A stretch of DNA of 64,000 nucleotides from CADEDH01 sp963732695 (GCA_963732695.1 CAVTAP010000021.1:591038-655037), one strand, 5' to 3'. Positions 17,564 through 27,336 are shown, counted from the stretch's first letter. A program made the numbers and translations. The notes: generated by a model not told the origin, from the letters alone.

Positions 17564-19216
17564 TCACACCGGATCGTCGGCGACGAGCTGGCCCCGGTCG
17601 AGCTGAAGCCGGCGGGTGAGGGGGAGGCCGTCGAGGAAGGCCCGGTCGTGGGTGACGACGAGCAACGTGCCCTCGAACAGGGAGAGGGCCTGCTCCAACT
17701 GCTCGATGGCGGGCAGGTCGAGATGGTTGGTCGGCTCGTCGAGCACGATCGTGTTGACGCCCCGGGCGGCGAAGGTGGCCAGAGCGGCCCGGGTCCGCTC
17801 CCCCGGCGACCACCGGGCCGACGGCCGGGTCAGGTCGTCGGCTCCGATACCGAACTTGGCCAGCAGGCTGCGGGCCTCACTCGGCACCAGCCCGGTCTCG
17901 GCCTCGAACGCCGTCAGGAAGCCGCCGGGGTCGTCGTGGCCGGGACGGCTCTGGTCGAGCCAGCCCACGAGCACCGAGCGCCCCACCCGCTGCGACCCGG
18001 CGCTCAACGGGATGTGGCCGAACAGGGCCCGCAGCAGGGTGCTCTTGCCCGCCCCGTTGCCGCCCAGCACCGCCACCCGTTCCCCGGCCCCGATCGAGAC
18101 CGTCACCGGGCCCAGCGTGAACGCACCCTGACGCACCACGCCGTCGACCAGCTCGGCCACCAGGTCGCCCGACCGCTCGGCTCCGCCCAAGCTGAAGCGC
18201 AGCTGCCACGGCTCCCACGGCTTGTCGACCACGGCCAGTCGCTCCATGGCCCGATCGGTCTGACGGGCCTTGGACGCCAGCTTCTCGGTGCGGTCCACCC
18301 GAAAGCCCCGGGCGGCCCGGTCGTTGTCACGCGGGTTGCGCTCCGCCTTCACCCCCTTGGTGGCCCAGTCGCGCTGGCGACGGGCCCGGTCGGTGAGGCG
18401 ACCCTTGTCGGTCTGGTAGTTCTGGAACCGGCGCTCGGCCTCGGCCCGGGCCAGGTCGCGGGCGGCCAGGTAGCCGAGGTAAGGCTCGTTGTAGCGCACG
18501 GCGGTGCGGCTGTGGTCGTCGAGCTCCACCACGGCGTTGACCACCCGTTCCAGGAACCGGCGGTCGTGCGACACCACCACCAGCGGGGACGCCGACGCCA
18601 GCACCACCTCCTCCAGCTGGGCCAGGCCCCGCTGGTCGAGGTTGTTGGTCGGCTCGTCGAGGAGGAGCACGTCGTAGCGGGCCAGCAGCAGGGCGGCCAG
18701 GCCGATCCGGGCCTGCTCCCCGCCCGACAGGCTGGCGGTGGGCACCTCGGAGCGGTCCTGGCCCGGGGCGGTGAAGCCGACGTCGGCCAGGGCACCGGCC
18801 ATGCGGGCGGCCAGATCGGCTCCACCCAGGCGCAGCCAGCGGTCGAGGGCCGCCTGGTGGCGGTCGAAAGCTTCGGGGGTGGCATCGGCCAGGGCCTCGG
18901 CCGCCCGGTCGAGGGCGTCGGAGGCGGGCCCCACGCCGGTGCGGCGGGCCAGATAGGCGGCCACCGTCTCCCCCGGCGGGCTGTCGAGCTCCTGGGCCAG
19001 CAGGCCGACGGTGGCGTCGGCCGGGGTGGCCTCCACCGTGCCCGACGTCGGCGCCAGCCACCCGGCCAGCAGCTGGAGCAGGGTCGACTTGCCGGCCCCG
19101 TTCGGCCCCACCAGGCCGATCCGGTCGCCGGGGGCCACGGTGAGGCTGATTCCGCCGAGGACCGTGAGGCCGCCCCGCTCGACGGTGAGGTCTCGGGCGT
19201 GGAGCTGGGCCGGCAC
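17564..19216 (-). CDS. ABC-F family ATPase
   Basis: A 550-residue soluble protein with two ABC ATPase domains and no membrane part, the ABC-F layout (ribosome-associated translation factors or antibiotic-protection proteins). Domain 1: Walker A GPNGAGKST near 38, signature LSGGEQ, Walker B LLLDEPTNNLD. A linker rich in Arg, Lys and Gln follows (about 250-320). Domain 2: GGNGAGKST, LDEPTNHLD. Its second signature reads WSPGERTRA rather than LSGGE. The start GTG and mild N-terminus fit the family. Whether it acts in drug resistance or housekeeping cannot be told. Confidence 0.93.
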   Translation of the reverse strand: MPAQLHARDLTVERGGLTVLGGISLTVAPGDRIGLVGPNGAGKSTLLQLLAGWLAPTSGTVEATPADATVGLLAQELDSPPGETVAAYLARRTGVGPASDALDRAAEALADATPEAFDRHQAALDRWLRLGGADLAARMAGALADVGFTAPGQDRSEVPTASLSGGEQARIGLAALLLARYDVLLLDEPTNNLDQRGLAQLEEVVLASASPLVVVSHDRRFLERVVNAVVELDDHSRTAVRYNEPYLGYLAARDLARAEAERRFQNYQTDKGRLTDRARRQRDWATKGVKAERNPRDNDRAARGFRVDRTEKLASKARQTDRAMERLAVVDKPWEPWQLRFSLGGAERSGDLVAELVDGVVRQGAFTLGPVTVSIGAGERVAVLGGNGAGKSTLLRALFGHIPLSAGSQRVGRSVLVGWLDQSRPGHDDPGGFLTAFEAETGLVPSEARSLLAKFGIGADDLTRPSARWSPGERTRAALATFAARGVNTIVLDEPTNHLDLPAIEQLEQALSLFEGTLLVVTHDRAFLDGLPLTRRLQLDRGQLVADDPV

Positions 19217-19321
19217 CGTTCCATCCTAGAACCGGCGCCTGCAGCGCCGGCCGGGATTGCGGCCGGCGACGGGAGGGGGAATGATGCGGGCCACCGCTCA
19301 CCGTACGAAAGGCAGCGTCCC

Positions 19322-20107
19322 ATGACCGACGTGACCAACCCGATGTCGCTGTTCGATCTCACCGGCAAGGTGGCCGTGGTGACCGGCGGCAGTCGGGGCC
19401 TGGGCAAGGCCATGGTGGAGGCGTTCGCCCGCCAGGGGGCCGACGTGGTGATCGCCAGCCGCAAGCTGCCGGCCTGTGAGGAGCTGGCCGCCGCGGTGAC
19501 GGCCGAGACCGGCCGCCGGGCCGTGCCCGTGGCCTGCCACGTTGGCGACTGGGCCCAGTGCGACGCCCTGTACGAGACGGTCTACGCCGAGTTCGGCCGG
19601 TGCGACATCCTGGTCAACAACGCCGGCATGTCGCCCCTGTACAACTCGTTGGTGGAGGTGACCGAGGCCCTGTTCGACAAGGTGATCGAGGTCAACCTGC
19701 GGGGCCCGTTCCGGCTGATGTCGCTGTTCGGGGACCGGATGAAGCGCGACGGGGGCGGCTCGATCATCAACGTCAGCTCGATCGCGGCGGTGAAGCCCAC
19801 CGAGGTCGAGGTGACCTACGGGGCGGCCAAGGCCGGCCTCAACAACATGACGATCTCGTTCGCCCGCACCTACGGGCCCGAGGTGCGGGTCAACTGCATC
19901 ATGCCCGGCCCGTTCATGACCGACATCTCCAAGGCGTGGGACCTCGAAGCGTTCGCCGAGCGGGCAAAGACCGAGATCCCGTTGCTGCGGGGCGGGGAGC
20001 CGGAGGAGGTGGTGGGGGCCGCCCTCTACTTCGCCAGCGCCGCCAGCACCTACACCACCGGCGCCGTGCTCAAGATCGACGGCGGCACCGCCTTCACGCC
20101 GGCCTGA
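19322..20107 (+). CDS. Short-chain dehydrogenase/reductase (classical SDR)
   Basis: A 261-residue NAD(P)-dependent oxidoreductase. Cofactor motif TGGSRGLG at 21-28, NNAG near 99, catalytic Ser in INVSSIAAV, and YGAAK with the catalytic Tyr and Lys; a C-terminal KIDGGTAFTPA ending closes the fold. The Arg two residues past the cofactor Gly motif region and ASRK after strand 2 suggest NADP(H). ATG 19322 is preceded by AAAGG. It converges on the thiolase gene, so a shared acyl-CoA or lipid pathway is possible but not shown. Confidence 0.93.
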   Translation: MTDVTNPMSLFDLTGKVAVVTGGSRGLGKAMVEAFARQGADVVIASRKLPACEELAAAVTAETGRRAVPVACHVGDWAQCDALYETVYAEFGRCDILVNNAGMSPLYNSLVEVTEALFDKVIEVNLRGPFRLMSLFGDRMKRDGGGSIINVSSIAAVKPTEVEVTYGAAKAGLNNMTISFARTYGPEVRVNCIMPGPFMTDISKAWDLEAFAERAKTEIPLLRGGEPEEVVGAALYFASAASTYTTGAVLKIDGGTAFTPA

Positions 20108-20109
20108 GT

Positions 20110-20124
20110 GTCCCCTTCGGGGAC
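20110..20124 (+). terminator. Hairpin just after SDR stop
   Basis: GTCCCC-TTC-GGGGAC, a perfect 6-bp stem with the same TTC loop as the hairpins at 14172 and 58415, two bases after the TGA. Confidence 0.55.
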
Positions 20125-20186
20125 CTGGAGTTCCGCCTGCGGCGCAACATCCCGGCCGGATCCCGACACCCCGGCCGAGGAAAACG

Positions 20187-20220
20187 GCCGCTGGCGGCCC
20201 CCGGAGGGACCGCCAGCGGC
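20187..20220. terminator. Bidirectional hairpin between SDR and thiolase genes
   Basis: GCCGCTGGCGG (20187-20197) and CCGCCAGCGGC (20210-20220) form a perfect 11-bp stem with a 12-base loop, between two convergent stops. AAAA precedes it on the + strand, which is a short T-run for minus-strand transcripts. Confidence 0.7.
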
Positions 20221-20245
20221 GACGTGCTCGCAGTGGGAGCGGGCG

Positions 20246-21448
20246 TCAGCCCAGCTCGCTGCCCACGATCGACACGAAGCTCACGCACTCGCCGGGGGCG
20301 CCACCCAGGTTGTGGGTCATGCCCAGCTTCTTGCCGCCCTCGGTGACCGACTTGATCTGACGATCGGCCGGCGCCTCCTGGCGCAGCTGGAGCCAGCACT
20401 CGAACAGCATCCGCAGGCCCGACGCCCCGATGGGGTGACCGAAGCTCTTGAGGCCGCCGTCGGGGTTGATCGGGAGCTCGCCGTCGAGGTCGTACGTACC
20501 GGCCAGCACCTCCTTCCAACCCATGCCCCGGTCGGCGAAGCCCAGATCCTCCATCAACACCAGCTCGGTGGGGGTGAAGCAGTCGTGGACCTCGGCCATG
20601 GCCAGCTCGGACCGGGGATCGGTGATCCCGGCCTGGGCGTAGGCGTCCTGGGCCGCCACCACCACCTCGTTGAACGACGTGTAGTCGTAGTCGGGGTCGA
20701 TGGGGCCGGCGGCCGGGCCGGCGGTGAAGGCCAGGGCCTTCACGTACAGCGGGTGATCGGTGTACTTGTGGGCGTCCTCGGCCCGGCAGATGATGGCCAT
20801 GGCCGACCCGTCGGACACGCCGGAGCAGTCGAAGATGCCGAGCTGCCCGGCGATGAGGGGGGCGTTGCAGATGACGTCCTTGCCCACCTCCTTACGGAAC
20901 TGGGCCCGGGGGTTGCGGGCGCCGTTGAAGTGGTTCTTCCAGGCGATCCGGGTGAGCACGTCCTTCATCTCGGCCTCGTCGACGCCGTACTTCTTGGCGT
21001 AGGCCGGGGCGAGAAGCGAGAACATGGCGGGGGCGGTGAGCTCGGGCAGGGTGCCGTCGTCGGGGATGTTCGCCGTCACCAGGCCGGACATGCCGTTGTC
21101 CTTGAGCTTCTCCACCCCGATGGCGGCCACCAGGTCGTAGGCGCCGGAGGCCACGGCGTAGCAGGCGTTGCGGAACGCCTCGGAGCCGGTGGCGCACATG
21201 TTCTCGACCCGGGTGACCGGCTTGTAGTCGATCTTCAGGGCCCGGCTGAGCGTGAGGCCGGAGATGCCGGAGCCCATGGTGCCGAACCAGTAGGCGTCGA
21301 TGTCGGCCTGCTTGATGCCGGCCGAGGCGTAGGCCTCCTGGCTGGCCTCCACCAGCATGTCCTCAACCGACTTGTCCCAGTGCTCGCCGAACGGGGTGCA
21401 CCCCATACCGACGATGGCGACCTGATCCTTGATGCCTCGTGAACCCAT
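20246..21448 (-). CDS. SCP2-type thiolase / acetyl-CoA acetyltransferase
   Basis: A 400-residue thiolase-fold enzyme that makes or cleaves a C-C bond in 3-oxoacyl-CoA. The nucleophile is C85 in VENMCATGSEA; HDCFTPTEL and FGHPIGASG supply the other active-site residues of the SCP2/lipid-transfer thiolase branch. ATG 21448 has a GGAAG upstream. The next gene upstream, 95 bases away on the same strand, is an HMG-CoA-synthase-like/OB-fold fusion. Archaea join the same three parts (thiolase, HMG-CoA synthase, DUF35) into one complex, so a channelling complex is a fair guess. Confidence 0.92.
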   Translation of the reverse strand: MGSRGIKDQVAIVGMGCTPFGEHWDKSVEDMLVEASQEAYASAGIKQADIDAYWFGTMGSGISGLTLSRALKIDYKPVTRVENMCATGSEAFRNACYAVASGAYDLVAAIGVEKLKDNGMSGLVTANIPDDGTLPELTAPAMFSLLAPAYAKKYGVDEAEMKDVLTRIAWKNHFNGARNPRAQFRKEVGKDVICNAPLIAGQLGIFDCSGVSDGSAMAIICRAEDAHKYTDHPLYVKALAFTAGPAAGPIDPDYDYTSFNEVVVAAQDAYAQAGITDPRSELAMAEVHDCFTPTELVLMEDLGFADRGMGWKEVLAGTYDLDGELPINPDGGLKSFGHPIGASGLRMLFECWLQLRQEAPADRQIKSVTEGGKKLGMTHNLGGAPGECVSFVSIVGSELG

Positions 21449-21543
21449 TTGGTGGTACTTCCTTCTCGCGATGTTCTGGCGATGTGACGACGTTTGGCGA
21501 CGTGGTGCTCGTCGGTTGGACGGACAGTGGAACAGACGGTGCG

Positions 21544-22953
21544 TCAGGACTCCGCCGGGCGGGCCTTCCAGAAGTAGTTGTGAACCCCGTGCGCCGTGAC
21601 GAGGCGCCGGAAGGTCATGTTCACCCGATCGCCGATCTTCACCTGGTCGGGTGTGGCGTCGGTGAGCTGACACTGGAACCGCCCTCCGCCGTCGAAGTCG
21701 ATGACGACGGCGATCACGGGCGGCGAGAGCGAGTAGGCGAGGCGGTCGATGGTGAAGGTCACGACGGTGCCCGGCACGTCGGCCATGGGGACGGGCTCCA
21801 TGTCGTCCACTGCGCCGCCCTTCACCGACACCCGCTGGGGGGGCAGGTGGATGGCGCCGCTCGTGCGGTCCTTGGAGCCGACGAAGGCGTACTTCCACTG
21901 GTCGGACCGGAAGGCCGGCGGAGCAGCCGGGGCCTCGGGGTCGGGCCGGCGGGGCGGTTCCCGCTCGAGGAAGCCCCGCCACGTGAGGAAGGTGTTGTAC
22001 TCCAGCGAGTCGTTGCCGGCGGCGACCTGTTTGGCCACCGGCCTGACCGGGGTGTAGGCGCTGATGGCGTCGGTGGTGCGGTAGAACCCGACGTCGACCC
22101 CGTCGGCCAGGTGGATCACCATGATCGTCTGGCCCGGTTCGGCCTGGTCGAGCACGGAGGCCAGGACGATGCCGGCATGAGGGCCACCGGTGTTGCCGAT
22201 CACGTCGAACAGGTCGTTGGCCACCTTGGTGCCGTCGATCCCGGCCGCCTTGGCCGAGGCCTTCACCGCCCGGGTGTGGAGCCCGGCGATGATCACGGTG
22301 TCGATGTCGGACGGCTCGAGCTGGCACTCCTTGAACGCCGCGGTGCAGGCCTCGGTGACCAGCGGCAGGTAGACGTGCTCGCCGAAGCGCTCCTCCCACA
22401 CCCGGGAGTAGTCCCAACCCGGCTGGCGCCACCGGTCGAGGAACTCGGCGGTGGACGAGGCCCCGCCGAGGAACTCGGCGATCACCGGGCCGTCGCCGTC
22501 GGAGCCGATCAGCCAGCCCATGGCGGCGTCGCCGTTGCCGGCCTCGTCGGCCGAACCGGGGCGGCCGGTGCGCACGTCGGCCGCCAGCACCAGGGTGGGC
22601 CGGGAGCCTTCGAGGGCCGAGCGGAGGGCGGCGTTGACCGACCGGGCCGAGCCACCGACGTCGCCGGCGAACACGTGCGACGGCAGATCGAGGGCGGCGT
22701 GGATGACGGTGGCGTTCGTCTTGTCCAGGTACGGCGGGGTGGCAGTGGCGAAGTAGATGCTGGAGGGCACGATCCCACCGGCGTTGCGCATGGTGGTGCG
22801 GGCCGCCTCCACTGCCATCGAGGTGGCGTCCTCGTCGTACGACGCCACCGACCGGGTACCCCGTCCGCCACCGGTGCCCAGCGCCTTGGTTATGGCACCC
22901 CGCTGCAACCGGAAGTAGGGCAGATAGGCCCCGTAGGCAATGATGCCGCGCAT
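21544..22953 (-). CDS. HMG-CoA synthase-like domain fused to DUF35 OB-fold domain
   Basis: A 469-residue two-domain protein. Residues 1-330 follow the archaeal-type HMG-CoA synthase/FabH fold (GIIAYGAYLPYFRL start, YDEDATSMAVEAARTTM, GLHTRAVKASAKAAG with a conserved His, GNTGGPHAGIVLASVL). Residues about 375-469 form the DUF35 OB fold (GTVVTFTIDR, PPVIAVVIDFDGG, GDRVNMTFRRL). Two features are missing: in FAGDVGGSARSV, where the nucleophile Cys is expected, there is Val; and the CxxC pairs of the DUF35 zinc ribbon are gone. It probably forms a complex with the adjacent thiolase and may be non-condensing or work by another mechanism. Confidence 0.85.
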   Translation of the reverse strand: MRGIIAYGAYLPYFRLQRGAITKALGTGGGRGTRSVASYDEDATSMAVEAARTTMRNAGGIVPSSIYFATATPPYLDKTNATVIHAALDLPSHVFAGDVGGSARSVNAALRSALEGSRPTLVLAADVRTGRPGSADEAGNGDAAMGWLIGSDGDGPVIAEFLGGASSTAEFLDRWRQPGWDYSRVWEERFGEHVYLPLVTEACTAAFKECQLEPSDIDTVIIAGLHTRAVKASAKAAGIDGTKVANDLFDVIGNTGGPHAGIVLASVLDQAEPGQTIMVIHLADGVDVGFYRTTDAISAYTPVRPVAKQVAAGNDSLEYNTFLTWRGFLEREPPRRPDPEAPAAPPAFRSDQWKYAFVGSKDRTSGAIHLPPQRVSVKGGAVDDMEPVPMADVPGTVVTFTIDRLAYSLSPPVIAVVIDFDGGGRFQCQLTDATPDQVKIGDRVNMTFRRLVTAHGVHNYFWKARPAES

Positions 22954-23052
22954 ACAACCCCCATGGGTAGACGGATTGCGTTCAGCTTAGTTCGGCCCTG
23001 TGACACCGGGCCAGGCCACCGGCGCGCCAGCCCCGATCGTGTCGGAACAGGT

Positions 23053-23697
23053 CTAGGAATAGAAGGGGTTCTCGCCGGCGGCATGATCGGTGGCGTCGAT
23101 CACGTCGGTGATCTCGGGCAGGGCGTCCATGAGCATGGACCGGATGCCGTCCCGCAGGGTCATGGCGCTGGCGGCGCAGCCCTGGCACCCGCCGCCCATG
23201 GTGACGAGCACCCGGGTGCCGTCGATCCCCACCAGGCGGGCGAAACCGCCGTGGGCGGCCAGGGCGGGGTTGACGGCCTGGTCGAGCACGGCCTGGACCT
23301 TCTCCGGCAGCTCGCCGGTGAGCTCCAGATCCAGGCCGGCCAGGGGGTCCGGGGTGTTGGGGTTGCGGATCACGAGGCCGCCGGCCCCACTGGTGGAGGG
23401 CACGTCGAGCGTGGCGCCCATCATGCTGTCGACCGAGGCGGCGGGCACGATCACGGTGAGCTCGCCGTGGGTGCCCTGGGTGTAGACGGCGTCGTCGTCG
23501 GCTGCCTCGGCGATGGGCACGAGGTCGAGCGAGTAGGCGAACTCGGTCATGTTGGCCCCGGTGATGGCCACCCGCAGCGCGGTGCCGGCCGGATCGTCCT
23601 CGCCCGCCCGTACCTCGAGCACCGTGGCCAGGGCCGATTCGGTGACGGTGAGCGGCACACCGGTGGTGAGGTCGTCGGTGGACTCGGTGGTGGTCAT
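23053..23697 (-). CDS. NfuA-like Fe-S cluster carrier
   Basis: A 214-residue Fe-S protein. Residues 10-110 form an A-type (HesB/IscA-like) domain without its Cys ligands, as in NfuA. Residues about 125-205 are a NifU C-terminal domain with the cluster motif GGGCQGCAAS. It would hand a 4Fe-4S cluster to client enzymes. ATG 23697 (MTTTES) is the start. It stands alone, divergent from the GT87 gene about 300 bases away. Nearby clients could include MoaA, but no link is shown. Confidence 0.9.
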   Translation of the reverse strand: MTTTESTDDLTTGVPLTVTESALATVLEVRAGEDDPAGTALRVAITGANMTEFAYSLDLVPIAEAADDDAVYTQGTHGELTVIVPAASVDSMMGATLDVPSTSGAGGLVIRNPNTPDPLAGLDLELTGELPEKVQAVLDQAVNPALAAHGGFARLVGIDGTRVLVTMGGGCQGCAASAMTLRDGIRSMLMDALPEITDVIDATDHAAGENPFYS

Positions 23698-23847
23698 GGT
23701 GCGACTCCTGGGCCTGAGCCCGTGGGGTTTGGGACCGGGATTCCCGGCGGCCGTGCCGGACCACGGGGGCGACGCTGCCCGCCGACGTCGAGACCGCCGG
23801 TGTGAAGGATACCGAACAGGAAACCGGCACGACAGTTCCGCCATTCC

Positions 23848-23882
23848 CCGGAGGGGGGTGCGGTGGCGGCGCGCCCCTCCGG
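23848..23882. other. 9-bp hairpin in the NfuA-GT87 intergenic region
   Basis: CCGGAGGGG (23848-23856) and CCCCTCCGG (23874-23882) form a perfect stem with a 17-base loop that contains an alternative GTG (23863) of the GT87 gene. The left arm could also serve as its ribosome binding site, so folding would hide it. Otherwise the 290 bases between the divergent genes show no gene. Confidence 0.35.
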
Positions 23883-23991
23883 CTGCGCGACGGATTTCGC
23901 GCCCCGCCCGCCGTCTGCGTCGCGCGACCTTCGAAAATCGTCGCGATCGGCACCGGGTGCAATCGGTACCGCCGCCCTCCAGCCTGGAGCG

Positions 23992-25290
23992 GTGCGCTGG
24001 CTCGTGATCCTGGCTGTGGCGGTGCGGGTGGTGGCCGCCGCCGTGCTGGTGGCCGGCCCGTGGACCAACCAGGCGACCGAGCTGGCCGGCTGGGACGTGG
24101 CCCGTTTCCAGCAGATGGCCGACGAGCCGGGCCGCCCCTACGCCGACCACGAGGTGGAGTACCCGCCGGGCAGCGTGGTGCTGATCGAGGCCCTGGCCGG
24201 GGGTGGCGTGGTACGCACCCACCGTCTGCTGGTATCGCTCTCGCTGGCCGTCGATCTGGGGGTGGCGGCGCTGGTGCGGCGAGTGGGGGGCGACCGGGCG
24301 GCCGGCGCCTACCTCCTGCTCGGCCTCCCGCTGGTGCCCATGGGCCTGCTGCGGTTCGACCTGTGGGCGGCCCTGGCCGCCATGGGGGCGATGGCCGTGG
24401 CGGCGACGACCACCGGCCGGCGCCCGAGCCCGACGCCCGGTGCCGAGCCCGATCGGGTCGGGTCGGCGAACACCGGGCCGGCGAACACCAGGCCGGCATC
24501 CGGCCCGGCGCTGGCGGCCGACGTCGCCGTCGGGTTGCTGGTGGCGGTCGGGGCCCTGGTCAAGGTGTGGCCGGCCCTGCTGGTGGCCGCCCTGTGGGCC
24601 GTGGGCCGGGGCCGGGCCGCCGCCGCCTCGCTGGTGGCCATGGCCGCGGCCGGCGCTGCCTGGTTGGCCTGGGCCGGTGCCGGTCTCGATCCGGTACGCC
24701 AGGTGCTGTCGCTGCGGGGCGCCACCGGCTGGCACGTGGAGAGCATCCCGGGCTCGCTGGTGGCGCTGTTCGGCTCCTCGGAGCCCGAGCTCCAGCTCGA
24801 CGCCTTCCGCATCGGCCGCCTCGATTCCCGCCTGGTGCTGGCGGGCCGGGCGATCACGCTGGCCGTTGTTGCCGCTCTGGCCGTCGGGGTGCGCCGTACC
24901 CGGCAAGCGGCCCCCACCGGCCCGGGCGACCGCAGGGCGACCGGGATGGCGCTGGTCATGCTGGGGGCCACCTCCGCCCTGATCGTCACCGCTCCCCTCC
25001 TGTCGCCCCAGTTCCTGTTGTGGCTCACACCGTGGGCCGCACTGACGACCAGCTCCCGATCGAGCTCGCTGACCAGGACAGCCCATGGCCAGGTACCCGC
25101 TGTCCTCACCGGCGCTGCGGCAGTTCTCACCGGCGCCACCCTTGACACGTTCGGACCCGCTGGAGCGGGCCGCCCGCCGGCGGCCCTTCTCCTCCTGGCG
25201 CGCGACGTCGTGGTTGTCGGAATCGTGATCTGGTCGGTACTCAACGTGCAAATACGGGCTCGCGACGCTGGGCGCACGGCGGCACGTTGA
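23992..25290 (+). CDS. GT87-type (DUF2029) membrane glycosyltransferase
   Basis: A 432-residue protein with about nine or ten hydrophobic helices. After the first helix comes GWDVARFQQMADEPG and YPPGSVVLIEA, the lumenal loop typical of GT-C enzymes such as the polyprenyl-phosphomannose-dependent mannosyltransferases of actinobacteria; SPQFLLWLTPWAAL near the end is also characteristic. It likely adds mannose or another hexose to a lipid-linked glycan at the outer face of the membrane. GTG 23992 was chosen (GGAG five bases before); a GTG at 23863 would add 43 low-complexity residues. Confidence 0.82.
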   Translation: MRWLVILAVAVRVVAAAVLVAGPWTNQATELAGWDVARFQQMADEPGRPYADHEVEYPPGSVVLIEALAGGGVVRTHRLLVSLSLAVDLGVAALVRRVGGDRAAGAYLLLGLPLVPMGLLRFDLWAALAAMGAMAVAATTTGRRPSPTPGAEPDRVGSANTGPANTRPASGPALAADVAVGLLVAVGALVKVWPALLVAALWAVGRGRAAAASLVAMAAAGAAWLAWAGAGLDPVRQVLSLRGATGWHVESIPGSLVALFGSSEPELQLDAFRIGRLDSRLVLAGRAITLAVVAALAVGVRRTRQAAPTGPGDRRATGMALVMLGATSALIVTAPLLSPQFLLWLTPWAALTTSSRSSSLTRTAHGQVPAVLTGAAAVLTGATLDTFGPAGAGRPPAALLLLARDVVVVGIVIWSVLNVQIRARDAGRTAAR

Positions 25291-25295
25291 GCGGC

Positions 25296-27286
25296 TCAGA
25301 CCCCCCTCAGCAGGGTATGGAAAAGGGATAAGAACCGGTCGGATTGCGCTGTAGTGAACTCGACGCTCAAATGGCTCTGATCGGCATAGACGATCTTGTT
25401 GTCGGCCATTGTCCTGCAGCGTTCGACGACACAGATCCCGTCCGCTCCATCGAATACGCTCAACCCCAGATCCTCGGCAATCTGGCGTGCGATGCCCCTC
25501 TCGGTGTCGACGTCGGCAAAGCCGACGTCCGAGTTGAAATCACACCTGTCTGCGCTCTTTTCCGGGCCAGGCACTCGACCGGGTCGAACGGCACCACCGG
25601 GTTGTCGAGGACCACAACAATCTCGGCGTCGGTCTGCTCTGTCAGCTGCGTGAGTGCAGAGCGAACCCCGGTCGTCCAGACCTCCACAGCCTCCTCCCCG
25701 CTCAGCACTCCCTGCTGCCCCAGGATTCGCCCCTGGTAGCTGGCGCTGGCCACCACGATCAACTGTGGCTGGAGCCGGTCGATCTCCGCCTGCGTGTCGG
25801 TGAGATAATCACGGCACGCCGCCGACTCCCGGGTCGTGCCCGCCATGGCGATCGGGACGTCCCACAACGGGCAACCGCCCCGGGTGCGCAATGCCAGCGG
25901 GAGACCGAGCTCGTCGGCTGCTGCAACCAGCCCGGGTGTCCAGTGGAACGCGTGCGAGTCTCCCACCAGCATGATCACACCGGCACCGGGCTTGCAGGCA
26001 GCCAGGTCGACCTGCTGGGCGATCCAACACGATCCCCAGTCCCGCTCTTCGCGGGCCCTCTGCACCGCATTGAGGCGACGAATAAAGGGGTCATTCATGG
26101 CTTGAGCCTGACCACCGATGAGGACAAGACTACTTACGCCGACGACAACGGCGCACAAAACTCCGAGTACGAGAGACATACGGAATGAGCGCTGGAACAG
26201 TGGGCTGAAGCGAACAGGTCGCTCAACCAGCCGATACGTGACGATGGCTGGCACCAGCGAGGCGGCGCACACGGCGGAACGGAAGAGCACAGTCGTTGGG
26301 AATCCGACCACCGTGTTGGCAATGACCAGCATCGGCCAATGCCAGATGTACCACGAGTACGACACCCGCCCGATCTGCTGGAGTGGCTCGATCGAGAGTA
26401 CACGGGTGAGAACCGAACTCTCCCCAGAGCCGCTGACGATCGCAGCAGCGGCGGCCGCCGTCGGCAGGAGGGCTGCCACACCGGGAAAGGGCGTGGTGGG
26501 CGTCAACACCACGAGCCCTGCGAGCAGCAGAACAGGCGATGCGATCCCCGCCACCCGAGCCAGGACCGGCGTCGTAGTCCGCCGTTGAAGGGCCAAGGCG
26601 AGGGCGATCCCGCACCCGATCTCCCACCAGCGGCTGGGAAGGCTGTAGTACGCCCACGGACTGCCGCGTTCGACCGTCCACAGCGACACGGCGAAGCTCA
26701 TACCGCAACCGAGCAACAGTACGACCCACAGCAACCGGCGGAACGGGATCCAGCGGCGCAACGCAAGGCAGCCGACTATGCAAAGAGGCCACAGAATGTA
26801 GAACTGCTCTTCCACCGCCAGCGACCAAGTGTGGAGGAAGGGAGACGGCGCCCCACTCTCGGCAAAGTAGTTCCGGGCGTCAAGGGCGAAGCCGATGTTG
26901 CTTACATAGAGCGACGACCAAATCCCCTCGATGGCGATCTTGTTCCAGCGCAGAGCCGACAGCAAGACTCCGGAGACCAGAATCGTCGTGGTCACCACCG
27001 CTGTGAGTGCGGGCGTGAGGCGACGAAGCCGTCGAGCCCAAAACCACCGGAGCGAGATGGTACCGGTCGTCTCGATCTCCCGAAGCAATACACCCATGAT
27101 GAGGTAGCCGGAGATGACGAAGAAGACGTCGACACCGAGGAATCCGCCGCGGAGCGCCGGCACGCCGGAGTGGAATCCGACGACGGCGAGGATAGCAACG
27201 GCCCGCAAGCCATCGATATCACCGCGATGACCGCCCCGTCCCACCCCGTCTCCCGCCACTGATCCCACAATGTACCGGTACGACAC
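25296..27286 (-). pseudogene. OafA/YrhL-type acyltransferase with SGNH domain, frameshifted
   Basis: Repaired length is about 663 residues. The N-terminal part is an acyltransferase-3 membrane domain of about ten helices with GDIDGLRAVAILAVVGFH, FFVISGYLI and LHTWSLAVEEQFY. The C-terminal part is an SGNH domain with GDSHAFHW and, in a second frame, the closing YADQSHLS Asp/His pair. Such proteins O-acetylate cell-surface polysaccharides. The frame breaks at an A4 run (minus strand; 25558-25561): one more A would join CLARK to KSADRCDF. The true start is uncertain (GTG 27286 taken). Lower GC than the neighbours suggests transfer. Confidence 0.8.
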
Positions 27287-27336
27287 GAGCCGATTCCGAC
27301 CCTCAACGCCCTTCGTTCCGTCGTTGCCTGCGGCGG

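Noticed and set aside
19245..19268. 9-bp hairpin CGCCGGCCG/CGGCCGGCG between ABC-F and SDR genes
   Set aside because: It lies between divergent starts in very GC-rich sequence where such stems are expected by chance; no T-run or operator logic.
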